Positions 1-11,444 of a stretch of DNA of 64,000 nt are shown in pieces. This DNA is from Lamellibrachia satsuma. Taxonomy: Eukaryota > Annelida > Polychaeta > Sabellida > Siboglinidae. The notes beneath the pieces are model-generated. The model was not told where the DNA came from and did no database searches. It saw nothing but the letters and a program-made list of their open reading frames with translations. The DNA is taken from assembly GCA_033239005.1 (NCBI GenBank), contig BSQZ01000004.1, forward strand, positions 10,665,007 to 10,729,006. Direction: 5' to 3'. The stretch's first letter is position 1. Every line of letters begins with the position of its first letter. The translations under genes were made by a program, and so were the position numbers.

Positions 1-768
1 TAATATTGTGTTAACAGTTGTTACCCAGTGTTATCTAATAAATCAAGTGGTGCATTATGTAGGGATACACTGTGAAACACTGAAGACAGAGAGGTAGTTC
101 ACAAAGTTTTTGAATTTTTTGACGCTTTTCCCTGTTATAGTTTGGTACACGAGGTTCTGCATTAACGCTTTTCCCTCCACTGAGTTTTCAGTAGTGTACA
201 CAGGGTTTTTAGTGCGGGTACTTTTTACGAGTACATTTGGGTGGCTGTTTGGCCCTACCTCTCAGTCTGATGTGTTAGTAGTTACTGGTTGACTAATGTC
301 TAGATATGTAACACCTTTATACATTGTGTGTTGTGTTTCCATAATGTTCATTATGAATTGTTCAAGAATGTTGGGTGGTTAGCCCATTTTTTTTTTCATT
401 TACCATGTTTGGCTGGGGGATCGAGTACCCCAGCCTTTCTGTTTGTACATATATATATGTATGGTTAATTCACGGCGGAGTGACCCCCACTGATACCAGC
501 GGAGTGACCCCCACCGATACCATGTGAATTGTATATAAGTCAGTAGTGGTACAGATAGTACTGGTAGTGGGTAGCTGATAGGCATGATTTACTAATTATG
601 TGTAAACAACTTTTGGGGGCCGGCATGCTTGCTGAGATTATTGGATGTATCTTATTTTGATGGTGTATGCTTGCCTAATTTCATGCTCCTTAATTAATAA
701 ATCTAAATGTCATTCTTTGGCCTATTTCAATCTACGCTGGACTTGTGTTGTTATTTTGCATAAAATAC
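1..768 (+). repeat. Retroposon-like repeat, copy A (enters from left edge)
   Basis: Bases 1-768 match the reverse complement of 22484-23254 almost throughout. Shorter 3' pieces occur at 17445-17618 (same strand) and 23577-23690 (opposite strand). All copies share the right end, a run ending TTATTTTGCATAAA, and differ in how far they extend left, which suggests 5' truncation on insertion. A TATA-like string (GTATATAAG, near 530) and AATAAA (near 697) are present, so an LTR or Penelope-type terminal repeat is also possible. No recognisable protein; the family is unidentified. Confidence 0.6.
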
Positions 769-784
769 ATAATTAACAAATGCT

Positions 785-905
785 GAATATGGTATATTTG
801 GTTCCGCATAATGTAATTGTAATTGAAACAGTGTAATTGTAATTGATTTGGAAAATTATGACTGTAATTGAAATAAAAAATTTAATGTAATTGTAATTGA
901 TATAA
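785..905. repeat. Low-complexity TGTAATTG repeats
   Basis: Short degenerate tandem units of TGTAATTG, as found near the ends of many hAT-like elements. The open frame over this stretch is a by-product of the repeat. Confidence 0.6.
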
Positions 906-1119
906 TTTTGCGTAATTGGACCCAGCCCTGCTGCCAGTTGGTTGAAGGGTAGGCACTGAAAGTGAGCACCTTTATGTTCAATTAGCAGTTTATTCAGACA
1001 TTTCATTTTCTGCCAGCTTTTTGTGATAAAAAATGTTGCCACAAAATTGTATTGCTTTCCGGGGAAGGATCCATATTCAGTGTCACAAATTAAAAGGTTA
1101 TTAGTATTTACATTCAAGC

Positions 1120-1721
1120 ATGCCACCAAAGCAGAAAACCCATGCAGAGTTTGCAAGAAAGATGTTGAGGAGAAGGATGAAGGTCTTAACTGTGAATATA
1201 GCCATGCCTGGCACCACATCACATGCATTAACATTGACTCTGCTCACTACAAGTTCCTGCAGCTCCCAGGTAAAGGAACACACTGGTTCTGTGTGAAATG
1301 CGACAAAAAAGCTGTTGACGTACTGAAGCTGATACAATCTATCAATGAGAAAGAAAAGGCTCTTCATGAAAGAACGTCTGCTCTGGAAGAGAAAATGGAG
1401 AAAATAACATCACTGAAGGATGAGGAGTTTGTTACCAAGGTTAGAAATATCATTCATGAAGAAAGTCATGAGATCAAGGAAAGGGAGCGGAAAGCAGAAA
1501 ACATCACTGTAGCTGGTCTGCCTGAGATGGACCCCAGAAATTATTGGGACAGGAAAAGTATAAATAACAAAGCGCTAAATGAATGTGAGAATGATAGAGA
1601 AATGGCTGGAGAATTGTTGCTGAAACTAGGTTTTGATTCTAACGAAGCTATAGAAGAAGTGCATAGAGCTCCAAGGGATCGCCGAGAAAATTATGATAGA
1701 GCAAGACTCCTGATTGTCTGA
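1120..1721 (+). pseudogene. LINE ORF1 with PHD-like zinc finger, frameshifted
   Basis: Resembles the first ORF of CR1/L2-group LINEs, an RNA-binding accessory protein. The likely start is ATG 1120 (MPPKQK); an extra base in an A/C run just after it shifts the frame. The body then reads CRVCKKDV, GLNCEYSHAWHHITC and HWFCVKCD, a PHD-like C4HC3 finger in which the fourth metal ligand is serine (CEYS). A charged, coiled-coil-like stretch follows (EKEKALHERTSALEEKMEK), then NITVAGLPE, typical of LINE ORF1 proteins. It ends with a stop at 1721, followed by a degenerate ORF1 tail. It lies directly upstream of ORF2 remnants on the same strand. Confidence 0.75.
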
Positions 1722-2159
1722 TTCAAATCAGTAAAAGACAAGTGGAAAGCAATTGGTAAAGGAAAGAATCTGAGAATGATGACGACTGGAAAGATGTATT
1801 CTTTAATCCCGACATGACAAGAAAGGAACAGCTGGAAAATTACAACCTGCATTGGGAGCTGAAATGAAGAAAGGATGAAGGAGAAACTAACCTTGTCATC
1901 AGAAGGAATGAAATTGTTGTAAGGGATGATGCTGCTGAAAATGATGCAAATTTAGGGAATGGCAGAACTCGTCGTACCCAAAACAGACCGATGATGACTC
2001 ATGCGGGGAAAGGAGGATGGCAGGGAGGTGGGACAGGAGGGACAACTAATCCTCCCACCCATGCACATAGTTAAGGATACCAACATTAACCTTGTTAATA
2101 CTAACACTACTAATTCTACTAATAGGGTGGAAGTGGGGGTAGTTGGGGTAGGACGGATG

Positions 2160-4187
2160 ACACAGACATTAAAGTGCATCTTAATTAATGCCAGATCCCT
2201 GCTCAATAAAAAGGAAGAGGTGGAATGTTTATGAGCACAGGCCAGATCTTATATTTGTAACAGAAACATGGGCAAATGATGAAAAGCTTGACAGTGAACT
2301 TGCGCTTGATGGATACTACACCATGCATAATGACAGGAAAGGAAGAAGAGGAAGAGGCTGCCTCATTCAGTGCAAAAAGGAGCTGATAGTAGAGTCACTA
2401 GATGAGTTAACAGCAATAAAGGACATTGAAGCAGTGTGGTGCAGGGTTGGAAAGTTGGTATGTGGGGTCTGCAAACAACAACTACTAGAGAGGAACAAGA
2501 AAAGTTGTACAATGCTATGTGTAGAGCTTTAGCTACAAATAATGATGTTATGATATGCAGTGACTACAATCACAGAACAATTAAATGGAACATGCTGGAA
2601 TCACAAGAGGAGGGTCGGATATTTCTAAATCTCACACAGGAGCTTTTCTTAACACACCATGTGGAAGTCCCAACTAGAGAGGACAACAGACTCGACTCAG
2701 AGCTCAAATCTGCATACAGTTTATGGAGTCAAAGTGTCTGAATGGTTTGGGAGCAGTGATCGCAACATAACAGAATTTAGTGTCAAATGTGCTCCTGGAT
2801 GTAAGATCTGGAAGGAAGTATACTATGATTACAGAAATGCTAACTACTGTAACTTGATATGATGAAGTTTTTATCAGAAGTGGACTGGTCTGAATGTACA
2901 GAAGAAACAACTGTAGAGGAAGATTGGCTGTTCTTACAACAGAAAATTTATGAAGCTGTTGATAAATTTACATGAAAGTCAGAAAAAGTGGAGTGAAGAA
3001 ACCACTGTAGTGGAACAAAGACATCAATAGAGTATGAAAGAACAGACGTAACTGGTGGCAACATTATCAACAAACAAAGTTACACCAGGATTACATGAAG
3101 TATAAAAATCTCCAGAGAAGGGCAGCAAAAATGGTGAAGATGAAAGGAAAATTGCAAACAACATCAAGAATGGCATAAAGATGTTCTACAAATATGCCAG
3201 AAGTAAAACTAAAGTCAAAGAGAGCATAGACCCTCTTAAAGATGAACAGGGAAATACTATCAATGATGATGTTAACACAGCAGATGCTTTCAATAACTGT
3301 TTTGCTTCTATATTCATGAAAGAAAACTTGGAGAACACGCCAAACACAAAGCAGATGTTCATGGCTGATAAATCAGATGAGCTGAAAGAATCCGACAAAA
3401 TCTTTCAATGAATTATTCAGTTCGCTCAGAACGCTTCAGTGGCTGTCAAATAACTTCAGTGAATGATTCTGAGGCACTCCAAGCCGACCTGGATACAGTG
3501 TACAACTGGACAGAACAGAACAATATGGAACTCAATAACGACAAGTTTGAGTGTATGCGATATGGATCCAATAAGACACTCCAGGCTCTCACACACTATA
3601 TGACAAACACTGGTAGTATGATACAAGACAAGGACAGTGTGAAAGACTTGAGTATCACCATGAGTCCATAACAAATGATGGCACATTCAAGAAGCACATT
3701 CAGCATGCAGTCTCCGAAGCTAAGAGGCAGTACAGTGCAAGCTGGATTACTGTAGCCAGCTCTGGTATCCCACAGAGACAGGAGATATCCAATCAATCAA
3801 GATGATTCAGATGTCATTTCTACGGAAATTGACAGGAATGAGCCAACTGTCATACTACTAAGTCACCTCCAACTATATTCCCAGGAGAGATGCACAAAGC
3901 GTGACATAGTTATTTACATATGGCACATACTGGAAGGACAAGTCCCAAACATTACAAGTGCCTATGAGCTCACTAGCAGAATCATGGTTAAGTGGCACAT
4001 CCAGCGAGGCCGGGAATGCATAATACCCAAGGTCAACAGAAATGCTCATCAAGCTATCCAGACACTCAGGTGTACCAGCTTACCTGTGCGTGGTCAGCAG
4101 CTGTTTAATAAACTACCCATGGATCTGCATAACACAACAGAGTGCTCGGTGGAAACATTTAAGAGGAAGCTCAATAGTGAACCCTAA
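2160..4187 (+). pseudogene. CR1-like LINE ORF2 (endonuclease-RT), broken, RT core deleted
   Basis: Fragments in several frames give the usual order of a CR1-like ORF2. The endonuclease start is LKCILINARSLLNKKEEVE at about 2170, then LIFVTETWANDEKLDSELAL. The linker follows at 3181 (MFYKYARSKTKVKESIDPLK). The C-terminal part starts at about 3460 (SVNDSEALQADLDTVYNWTE). The RT palm, including the FADD box, is missing: the sequence jumps from the linker to the segment that normally follows FADDTKLF, so an internal deletion lies near 3410-3450. The end matches LPVRGQQLFNKLPMDLHNTT with a stop at 4187. A 3' UTR-like stretch runs to about 4370. The element cannot retrotranspose on its own. Confidence 0.8.
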
Positions 4188-4370
4188 ATCAATGGATACA
4201 CAGCCCAGAGATGAGCAGTGACTAATAGCTTGCTTGACATGGCTCAATTTGGTATGGCCCACTGCATCTCTAAGGTGGAAGTGCCAGGAGGATAGCACCC
4301 ACCTAGCAATAGAGGTTGCACTACCAGCATTGCTGTGACAAAGTGATGTCAGAAGATTAAACAAGGTCAA

Positions 4371-5345
4371 GAAAAAGAGTAAAGTTCTCGCTCTATTTTA
4401 ATTTTCACCATGCAAAATTTGAATTTGAATTGAACGATTTTGAGTAAGTTGAATTGGAATTGAAAGAAAATGAATTGAACCTCTTTTCTTGTGCCGGTGT
4501 CATCTGGATTATTTCCAATGTGGTCCTCAATCCAACACTAGAATTGTATATGAAGTCTTTGTAGCAGCTAAACATACATTTGTACACCTTTTGAAGAGCT
4601 GAGGTGAGAACATTTGTCCAAATTTGAACAAAGTGTCTGCGTGGCAATGTTACCATGTGGCACTTGGAAAAAAGTTCTGCTCATATCAAACTATGGTGGG
4701 GTGTGATGAGCTTACTTTGAATTCAATACAGGTTGCAGCTCCTGCTCTAAGATAACATTTGTTGTCTGCCAGCACATATCTGAAACCATGCCCTTTGTGT
4801 GTGCTAGGAATGTGAAGCCATAGCCACCTCAATGTAATTGGCTTGCTACTCCTGCATTGTTTCATTGAGCAGGTATTTCTGAAACCATAAAATTATCAGC
4901 CTACTGGTCTTTTCATGTTTTTTTTAATAACAGCTCAGCCATTGTCTGAACATTGTTTGCAGTTACTAGCAGTTGGAATATCATGCAAACAAACCTGATA
5001 TTTTGTAAGTTTGCAGCAATGTATGTAATAGATGTAATAGAAAAGTAGTAGACTTTTATCTATTACTTTAGGATTTATTACTATTACTTTTGAAAAAAGT
5101 TCCTGTATTACTATTACAGAAAAAAATGTATATTACAATTATATATTACTATTATCCCATGCATTTGCATTGGAAAAATTCTCATAGAATTAATTCAGAA
5201 TTGGAATTGGAATTGAATTGGAACTGAAAGATTTGAGCTGGAATTTGAATTGAAAATAATGAATTGAAAAAAAATTCATTGAATTGGGATTGATTAAATT
5301 GAATTGAAAGGAACTGGAATTGATTAAATGAAATTTACCCCAGCC
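4371..5345. repeat. AT-rich stretch with GAATTG and TATTAC repeats
   Basis: No gene. Degenerate tandem units occur near 4405-4480 and 5190-5335 (GAATTGGAATTGAA type), and runs of TATTACTATTAC near 5025-5150. Such subterminal repeats are common in hAT-like non-autonomous elements, but I could not delimit ends or target duplications. Confidence 0.45.
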
Positions 5346-7019
5346 CCGTTCTCAAAGTCCAATAAAAGCTTAGTATTTGTTCAGTATGTTTAGTGTTTGT
5401 TTAGACCACCCCTGCCCCACCTCCAAGTTTTTAAACACACAATCATTAAAAACTTAGCTAAGACATTTGTTTTTCAATTGGAATGTCACTCTTTTTGGTT
5501 TTGTAGTCCATGGCATACATCTACCTACAAGGAACATGTATGATAATATGTACTTCAGCTTCAATTTTAGATTTTTAGTTCTCTACATTTGATTCTCTGC
5601 ATTGGTGATAATGACACTGAAATTTTTATAGCAAGGTGAAGTTGACATTTATTTATTTGTTCACTTCATGGTTTGAAAATAAAATATTTGTACCACAACA
5701 ATTTGGACAGCCTATTTCATTAACAAATTCAATGGTTGTTCAACTCTGTTTTAGTTGTATCCATCCTACAAGAAAAGTTGTGCATTAGGATCATACAAAA
5801 TGCAACTGATTTTTAATGTGTTCAATTAAAGGTATAAAGTGTAGCATGTACAGTGTAAAGCATGGATTTTGTTTTACACATGACTCTGTACCTTTGAAAT
5901 GGGGATTGGGCCTCTATTACTGGAGGCCTGGTGGGACAAAGGACCGCCCCACCTTTCCTACTTCTACTTCTGTCATTTAATAATTGTTTCTCAATGAGCA
6001 ACTTTGTATTGGCAACTAAGCGATATCTCATTTGATATACATGTATTGTATTTTATTGTATTGTTCTTGATGAGTATGTTTGTGCTAGCTGCCAAGCTAC
6101 TTTTCATTGATTCATATTATTTTCTTTTGATACAATTATTAAATGACCTTTACCAACAATCACTCTTTGTGTGTTCCTGTAGCAAACGAGCTCAGGGTTC
6201 TGCCATTAAGCATCAGCAGGGTATAAAGTATTTTCTGAAATTAGTTGTCAATCTTAACATTAGAAGGTCTTCGCTCTCTTCTCAGTTGGTATGCACATAC
6301 TTAACACTAGGTGGTCCTTGTTCTATTTTCTTTTGGGATGCATTTAAATAACATTATATGGTCCTTGCGCTATTCTTTGTTATGATGCACATACTTATAT
6401 TATATGGCTTAATGGTAGTATGTGAACACATTACTCACTCAATCTGCCCTGGTGCCACAGTGGTGCAGTTCGAATGATTGTGACAGAAGGTGTTGTTTGT
6501 GAGGCAGACATCAATCAGTGTGCACCCAACACCATCAACAAAGTTCTCGTAGCCATCCAGACACCGACAGCTTCTCTAAAGCAACAAGTAATCCCCAAAC
6601 TGAGAATCTTGTGTTTATCACAAGACACATGGAGTTATATCAGAATGATTGAAATTACAGGTAGACAGCTGTTTGTTGCAGAGCAAACCCGAATGTTGGT
6701 AATGGAAGCCATGTCAGAGAGGAAATGCTTAATGCAATATGAGAGACATGAGCACAATGAAATACTTTTGAGAAGACATCACAGAAGAGGCGTGTCACAG
6801 TTACCCACCAAAACTGGTTTGCTATTGTAACAACATGAGCAGATGTCAAGAGAGGAATGTGATGAAAAGACTGTAGTGTAGTGATATTTCTAGGTAGATG
6901 CTTAGACTTAGATGGGCAGCTCTTTCAACAAGAGGGATTTTATAAATAAAATTATAATTAATAATAATAATGTGTGTTCTTATATAACACTGGTATCTGC
7001 CTTTGACAAGATGCTCATG
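5346..7019. other. No clear gene; possible EGF relic near 6500
   Basis: AT-rich sequence without convincing coding potential. Around 6500-6530 the plus strand reads CEADINQCAPN, like the start of a calcium-binding EGF module, but no cysteine pattern follows in the same frame and no splice sites are clear. Confidence 0.3.
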
Positions 7020-7325
7020 GCACTTACTTACATTACCAAAGCAGGTGGTGGCAGCTGATGTAGCACCTATACGTTTTTTTTAAATCGAGACTATTGGCTC
7101 TGAGTCTATGGCAGATTTATCTCAATTTTCATGTGGGATCTTTTACTTTCCCAGACATAGACACCAGGTATAAGGAACCAACAGCGTTTAGTGTCTCTTT
7201 CAAAAGACACAGGCAAAGTGGAGTGAAAAAATTACCTAAGTTTTGAAATGCCAGTAGGTGGATTCAAACCCTGGTCCTCTCAATTAATAGTCCGGCACTC
7301 TGATCAGTAGTCTACAGCACACCAT
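7020..7325 (-). repeat. tRNA-derived SINE-like remnant
   Basis: On the minus strand the right end (about 7255-7320) resembles a tRNA body: TAGACTACTGATCAGAG (D-arm/A-box-like), GCCGGACTATTAATTGAGAG, and GGTTTGAATCC (B-box-like, 7260 side). The conserved body GTGGGATCTTTTACTTTCCC is on the plus strand. It joins the 52-bp satellite directly. Confidence 0.55.
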
Positions 7326-10300
7326 CTTACATCAACTGATAGTCCGGCACTCTGATCGGCAGTCTACCACACACCATCTTACATCAACTGATAGTCCGGC
7401 ACTCTGATCGGTAGTCTACCACACACCATCTTACATCAACTGATAGTCCGGCACTCTGATCAGTAGTCTACGACACACCATCTTGTATCAATTGATAGTC
7501 CGGCACTCTGATCAGTAGTCTACCGCACACCATCTTATATCAACTGATAGTCCGGCACTCTGATCAGTAGTTTACCGCACACCATCTTGTATCAATTGAT
7601 AGTCCGGCACACTGATCAGTAGTCTACCGCACACCATCTTGTATCAATTGATAGTCCGGCACACTGATCAGTAGTCTACCGCACACCATCTTATATCAAT
7701 TGATAGTCCGGCACACTGATCAGTAGTCTACAGCACACCATCTTGTATCAATTGATAGTCCGGCACTCTGATCAGTAGTCTACCGCACACCATCTTGTAT
7801 CAATTGATAGTCCGGCACACTGATCAGTAGTCTACCGCACACCATCTTGTATCAATTGATAGTCCGGCACACTGATCAGTAGTCTACAGCACACCATCTT
7901 GTATCAATTGATAGTCCGGCACACTGATCGGTAGTCTACCGCACACCATCTTGTATCAATTGATAGTCCGGCACTCTGATCGGTAGTCTACCGCACACCA
8001 TCTTGTATCAATTGATAGTCTGGCACTCTGATCAGTAGTCTACCGCACACCATCTTATATCAACTGATAGTCCGGCACTCTGATCAGTAGTCTACCGCAC
8101 ACCATCTTGTATCAAGTGATAGTCCGGCACACTGATCGGTAGTCTACCGCACACCATCTTGTATCAATTGATAGTCCGGCACTCTGATCAGTAGTCTACC
8201 GCACACCATCTTGTATCAACTGATAGTCCGGCACTCTGATCGGTAGTCTACCGCACACCATCTTGTATCAACTGATAGTCCGGCACTCTGATCGGTAGTC
8301 TACCGCACACCATCTTACATCAACTGATAGTCCGGCACTCTGATCGGTAGTCTACCGCACACCATCTTATATCAACTGATAGTCCGGCACTCTGATCAGT
8401 AGTCTACAGCACACCATCTTGTATCAACTGATAGTCCGGCACACTGATCGGTAGTCTACCGCACACCATCTTATATCAACTGATAGTCCGGCACTCTGAT
8501 CGGTAGTCTACCGCACACCATCTTGTATCAACTGATAGTCCGGCACACTGATCGGTAGTCTACCGCACACCATCTTATATCAACTGATAGTCCGGCACTC
8601 TGATCGGTAGTCTACCGCACACCATCTTACATCAACTGATAGTCCGGCACACTGATCGGTAGTCTACCGACACCATCTTACATCAACTGATAGTCCGCAC
8701 ACTGATCGTAGTCTACCGACACCATCTTGTATCAACTGATAGTCGCACTCTGATCGGTAGTCTACCGACACCATCTTGTATCAACTGATAGTCCGGCACT
8801 CTGATCGGTAGTCTACCGCACACCATCTTACATCAACTGATAGTCCGGCACACTGATCGGTAGTCTACCGCACACCATCTTACATCAACTGATAGTCCGG
8901 CACACTGATCGGTAGTCTACCGCACACCATCTTGTATCAACTGATAGTCCGGCACTCTGATCGGTAGTCTACCGCACACCATCTTACATCAACTGATAGT
9001 CCGGCACACTGATCGGTAGTCTACCGCACACCATCTTACATCAACTGATAGTCCGGCACACTGATCGGTAGTCTACCGCACACCATCTTACATCAACTGA
9101 TAGTCCGGCACACTGATCGGTAGTCTACCGCACACCATCTTACATCAACTGATAGTCCGCACACTGATCGGTAGTCTACCGCACACCATCTTATATCAAC
9201 TGATAGTCCGGCACTCTGATCGGTAGTCTACCGCACACCATCTTACATCAACTGATAGTCCGGCACACTGATCGGTAGTCTACCGCACACCATCTTACAT
9301 CAACTGATAGTCCGGCACACTGATCGGTAGTCTACCGCACACCATCTTAGATCAACTGATAGTCCGGCACACTGATCGGTAGTCTACCGCACACCATCTT
9401 ACATCAACTGATAGTCCGGCACACTGATCGGTAGTCTACCGCACACCATCTTACATCAACTGATAGTCCGGCACACTGATCGGTAGTCTACCGCACACCA
9501 TCTTGTATCAACTGATAGTCCGGCACACTGATCGGTAGTCTACCGCACACCATCTTATATCAACTGATAGTCCGGCACTCTGATCGGTAGTCTACCGCAC
9601 ACCATCTTACATCAACTGATAGTCCGGCACACTGATCGGTAGTCTACCGCACACCATCTTACATCAACTGATAGTCCGGCACACTGATCGGTAGTCTACC
9701 GCACACCATCTTACATCAACTGATAGTCCGGCACTCTGATCGGTAGTCTACCGCACACCATCTTACATCAACTGATAGTCCGGCACACTGATCGGTAGTC
9801 TACCGCACACCATCTTACATCAACTGATAGTCCGGCACTCTGATCAGTAGTCTACAGCACACCATCTTGTATCAATTGATAGTCCGGCACACTGATCGGT
9901 AGTCTACCGCACACAATCTTATATCAATTGATAGTCTGGCACTCTGATCGGTAGTCTACAGCACACCATCTTACATCAACTGATAGTCTGGCACTCTGAT
10001 CAGTAGTCTACAGCACACCATCTTGTATCAACTGATAGTCCGGCACACTGATCGGTAGTCTACCGCACACCATCTTATATCAACTGATAGTCCGGCACAC
10101 TGATCGGTAGTCTACCGCACACCATCTTGTATCAACTGATAGTCCGGCACACTGATCGGTAGTCTACCGCACACCATCTTATATCAACTGATAGTCCGGC
10201 ACACTGATCGGTAGTCTACCGCACACCATCTTGTATTAACTGATAGTCCAGCACACTGATCGGTAGTCTACCGCACACCATCTTATATCAACTGATAGTC

Positions 10301-10545
10301 CGGCACACTGATCGGTAGTCTACCGCACACCATCTTGTATCAACTGATAGTCTGGCACTCTGATCGGTAGTCTACCGCACACCATCTTACATCAACTGAT
10401 AGTCTGGCACTCTGATCAGTAGTCTACAGCACACCATCTTGTATCAATTGATAGTCCGGCACACTGATCGGTAGTCTACCGCACACCATCTTATATCAAC
10501 TGATAGTCTGGCACTCTGATCGGTAGTCTACCATACACAATCTTA
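7283..10545. repeat. 52-bp satellite array, about 62 units
   Basis: Head-to-tail 52-bp units (ATAGTCCGGCACTCTGATCG, then GTAGTCTACCGCACACCATC, then a 12-base variable end TTACATCAACTG). Variation is patterned: ACTCTGATC versus ACACTGATC, GATCAG versus GATCGG, and TTACATC/TTGTATC/TTATATC. Left units mostly have CAATTG ends and right units mostly CAACTG ends, which suggests homogenisation in blocks. A few units near 8660-8770 have lost single bases. The first unit overlaps the tRNA-like part of the adjacent SINE remnant. Confidence 0.95.
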
Positions 10546-10559
10546 CATCCAATCCATAA

Positions 10560-11430
10560 AGGAACACATTTACATTTACTTAATTTACTCTAATTTACTA
10601 ATCGTTTGATGAATGTGATGGAACTGTGAAGGATTGAAAGAGCAATGAATGAAACATGGACATATTATCTGCAAATATGCTTTAAAATATGTTTTTGTAA
10701 ATAACATGCTTACCTGTCCATTTCCATAAGTGGATTACATATACCAGTATTGCACAAGCAGAGCTATCTGCAATCTGTTATTTAGTTTCCTAAATAAAGT
10801 TCCTGTGACATTTTTAGTTGACCCTTAACACCTCTGGTTCCCTCTACCATTGCCACTTCCAAGAAAGTTCTAGTTAACACATGCTTTTAATTGTTGCAAA
10901 CAGTGAGACAGTCTCATTTCTGAAAGCTCCAGGAAAGTGATCTTTCTTTTTGTATTGTGGTTATGAATTGTGTCTTTGGATATCCAGTTGATACTTATTC
11001 ATTTGTTTTTCCATGCAATGTACTTGCCTATTATGGCTTCGACTGCAGTCATTCATGTTTTTTGTTTGATGATTGCTTTAAATGTTTCGGTAGGTGATTG
11101 CTTTAAATCATGGCACATGGCACAATATAATGCACAAAGCACATGTGAGTGGGAAAGGTGGGTGGGAGCTTTGATGGAAATGGATAGTAATAATAATAAT
11201 AATGCAGCGTTTTTAAAAGTGCTAATTCCCACTATATGGATCAATGCGCTGTACATGGTATAAAATACTATTCACATGGTATAAAATACTATTTAAATGT
11301 AAACACTGAATAAATAAATAAAATTACTTTAGAAATAAATAAATATAATAATTTAGAAAACCTTAAAATCTGGTGAGAATCCTAATGCAAAATTAATGTA
11401 TATCACAAATAGTTCATCCATAGTGTCCAT
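10560..11430. other. No recognisable feature
   Basis: AT-rich unique sequence with short open frames only; includes a small ATAATAATAAT run near 11188. Nothing else supported. Confidence 0.4.
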
Positions 11431-11444
11431 CACATAATATTCTC

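Noticed and set aside
773..1234. 153-residue minus-strand protein
   Set aside because: Overlaps LINE ORF1 and TGTAATTG repeats; no motif.
7255..7325. Functional tRNA gene on the minus strand
   Set aside because: A- and B-box-like stretches are present but the acceptor stem and anticodon arm do not pair; it fits a SINE head.
7283..10545. CRISPR-like array
   Set aside because: Repeats are contiguous 52-bp units without unique spacers, in an animal genome; it is a satellite.
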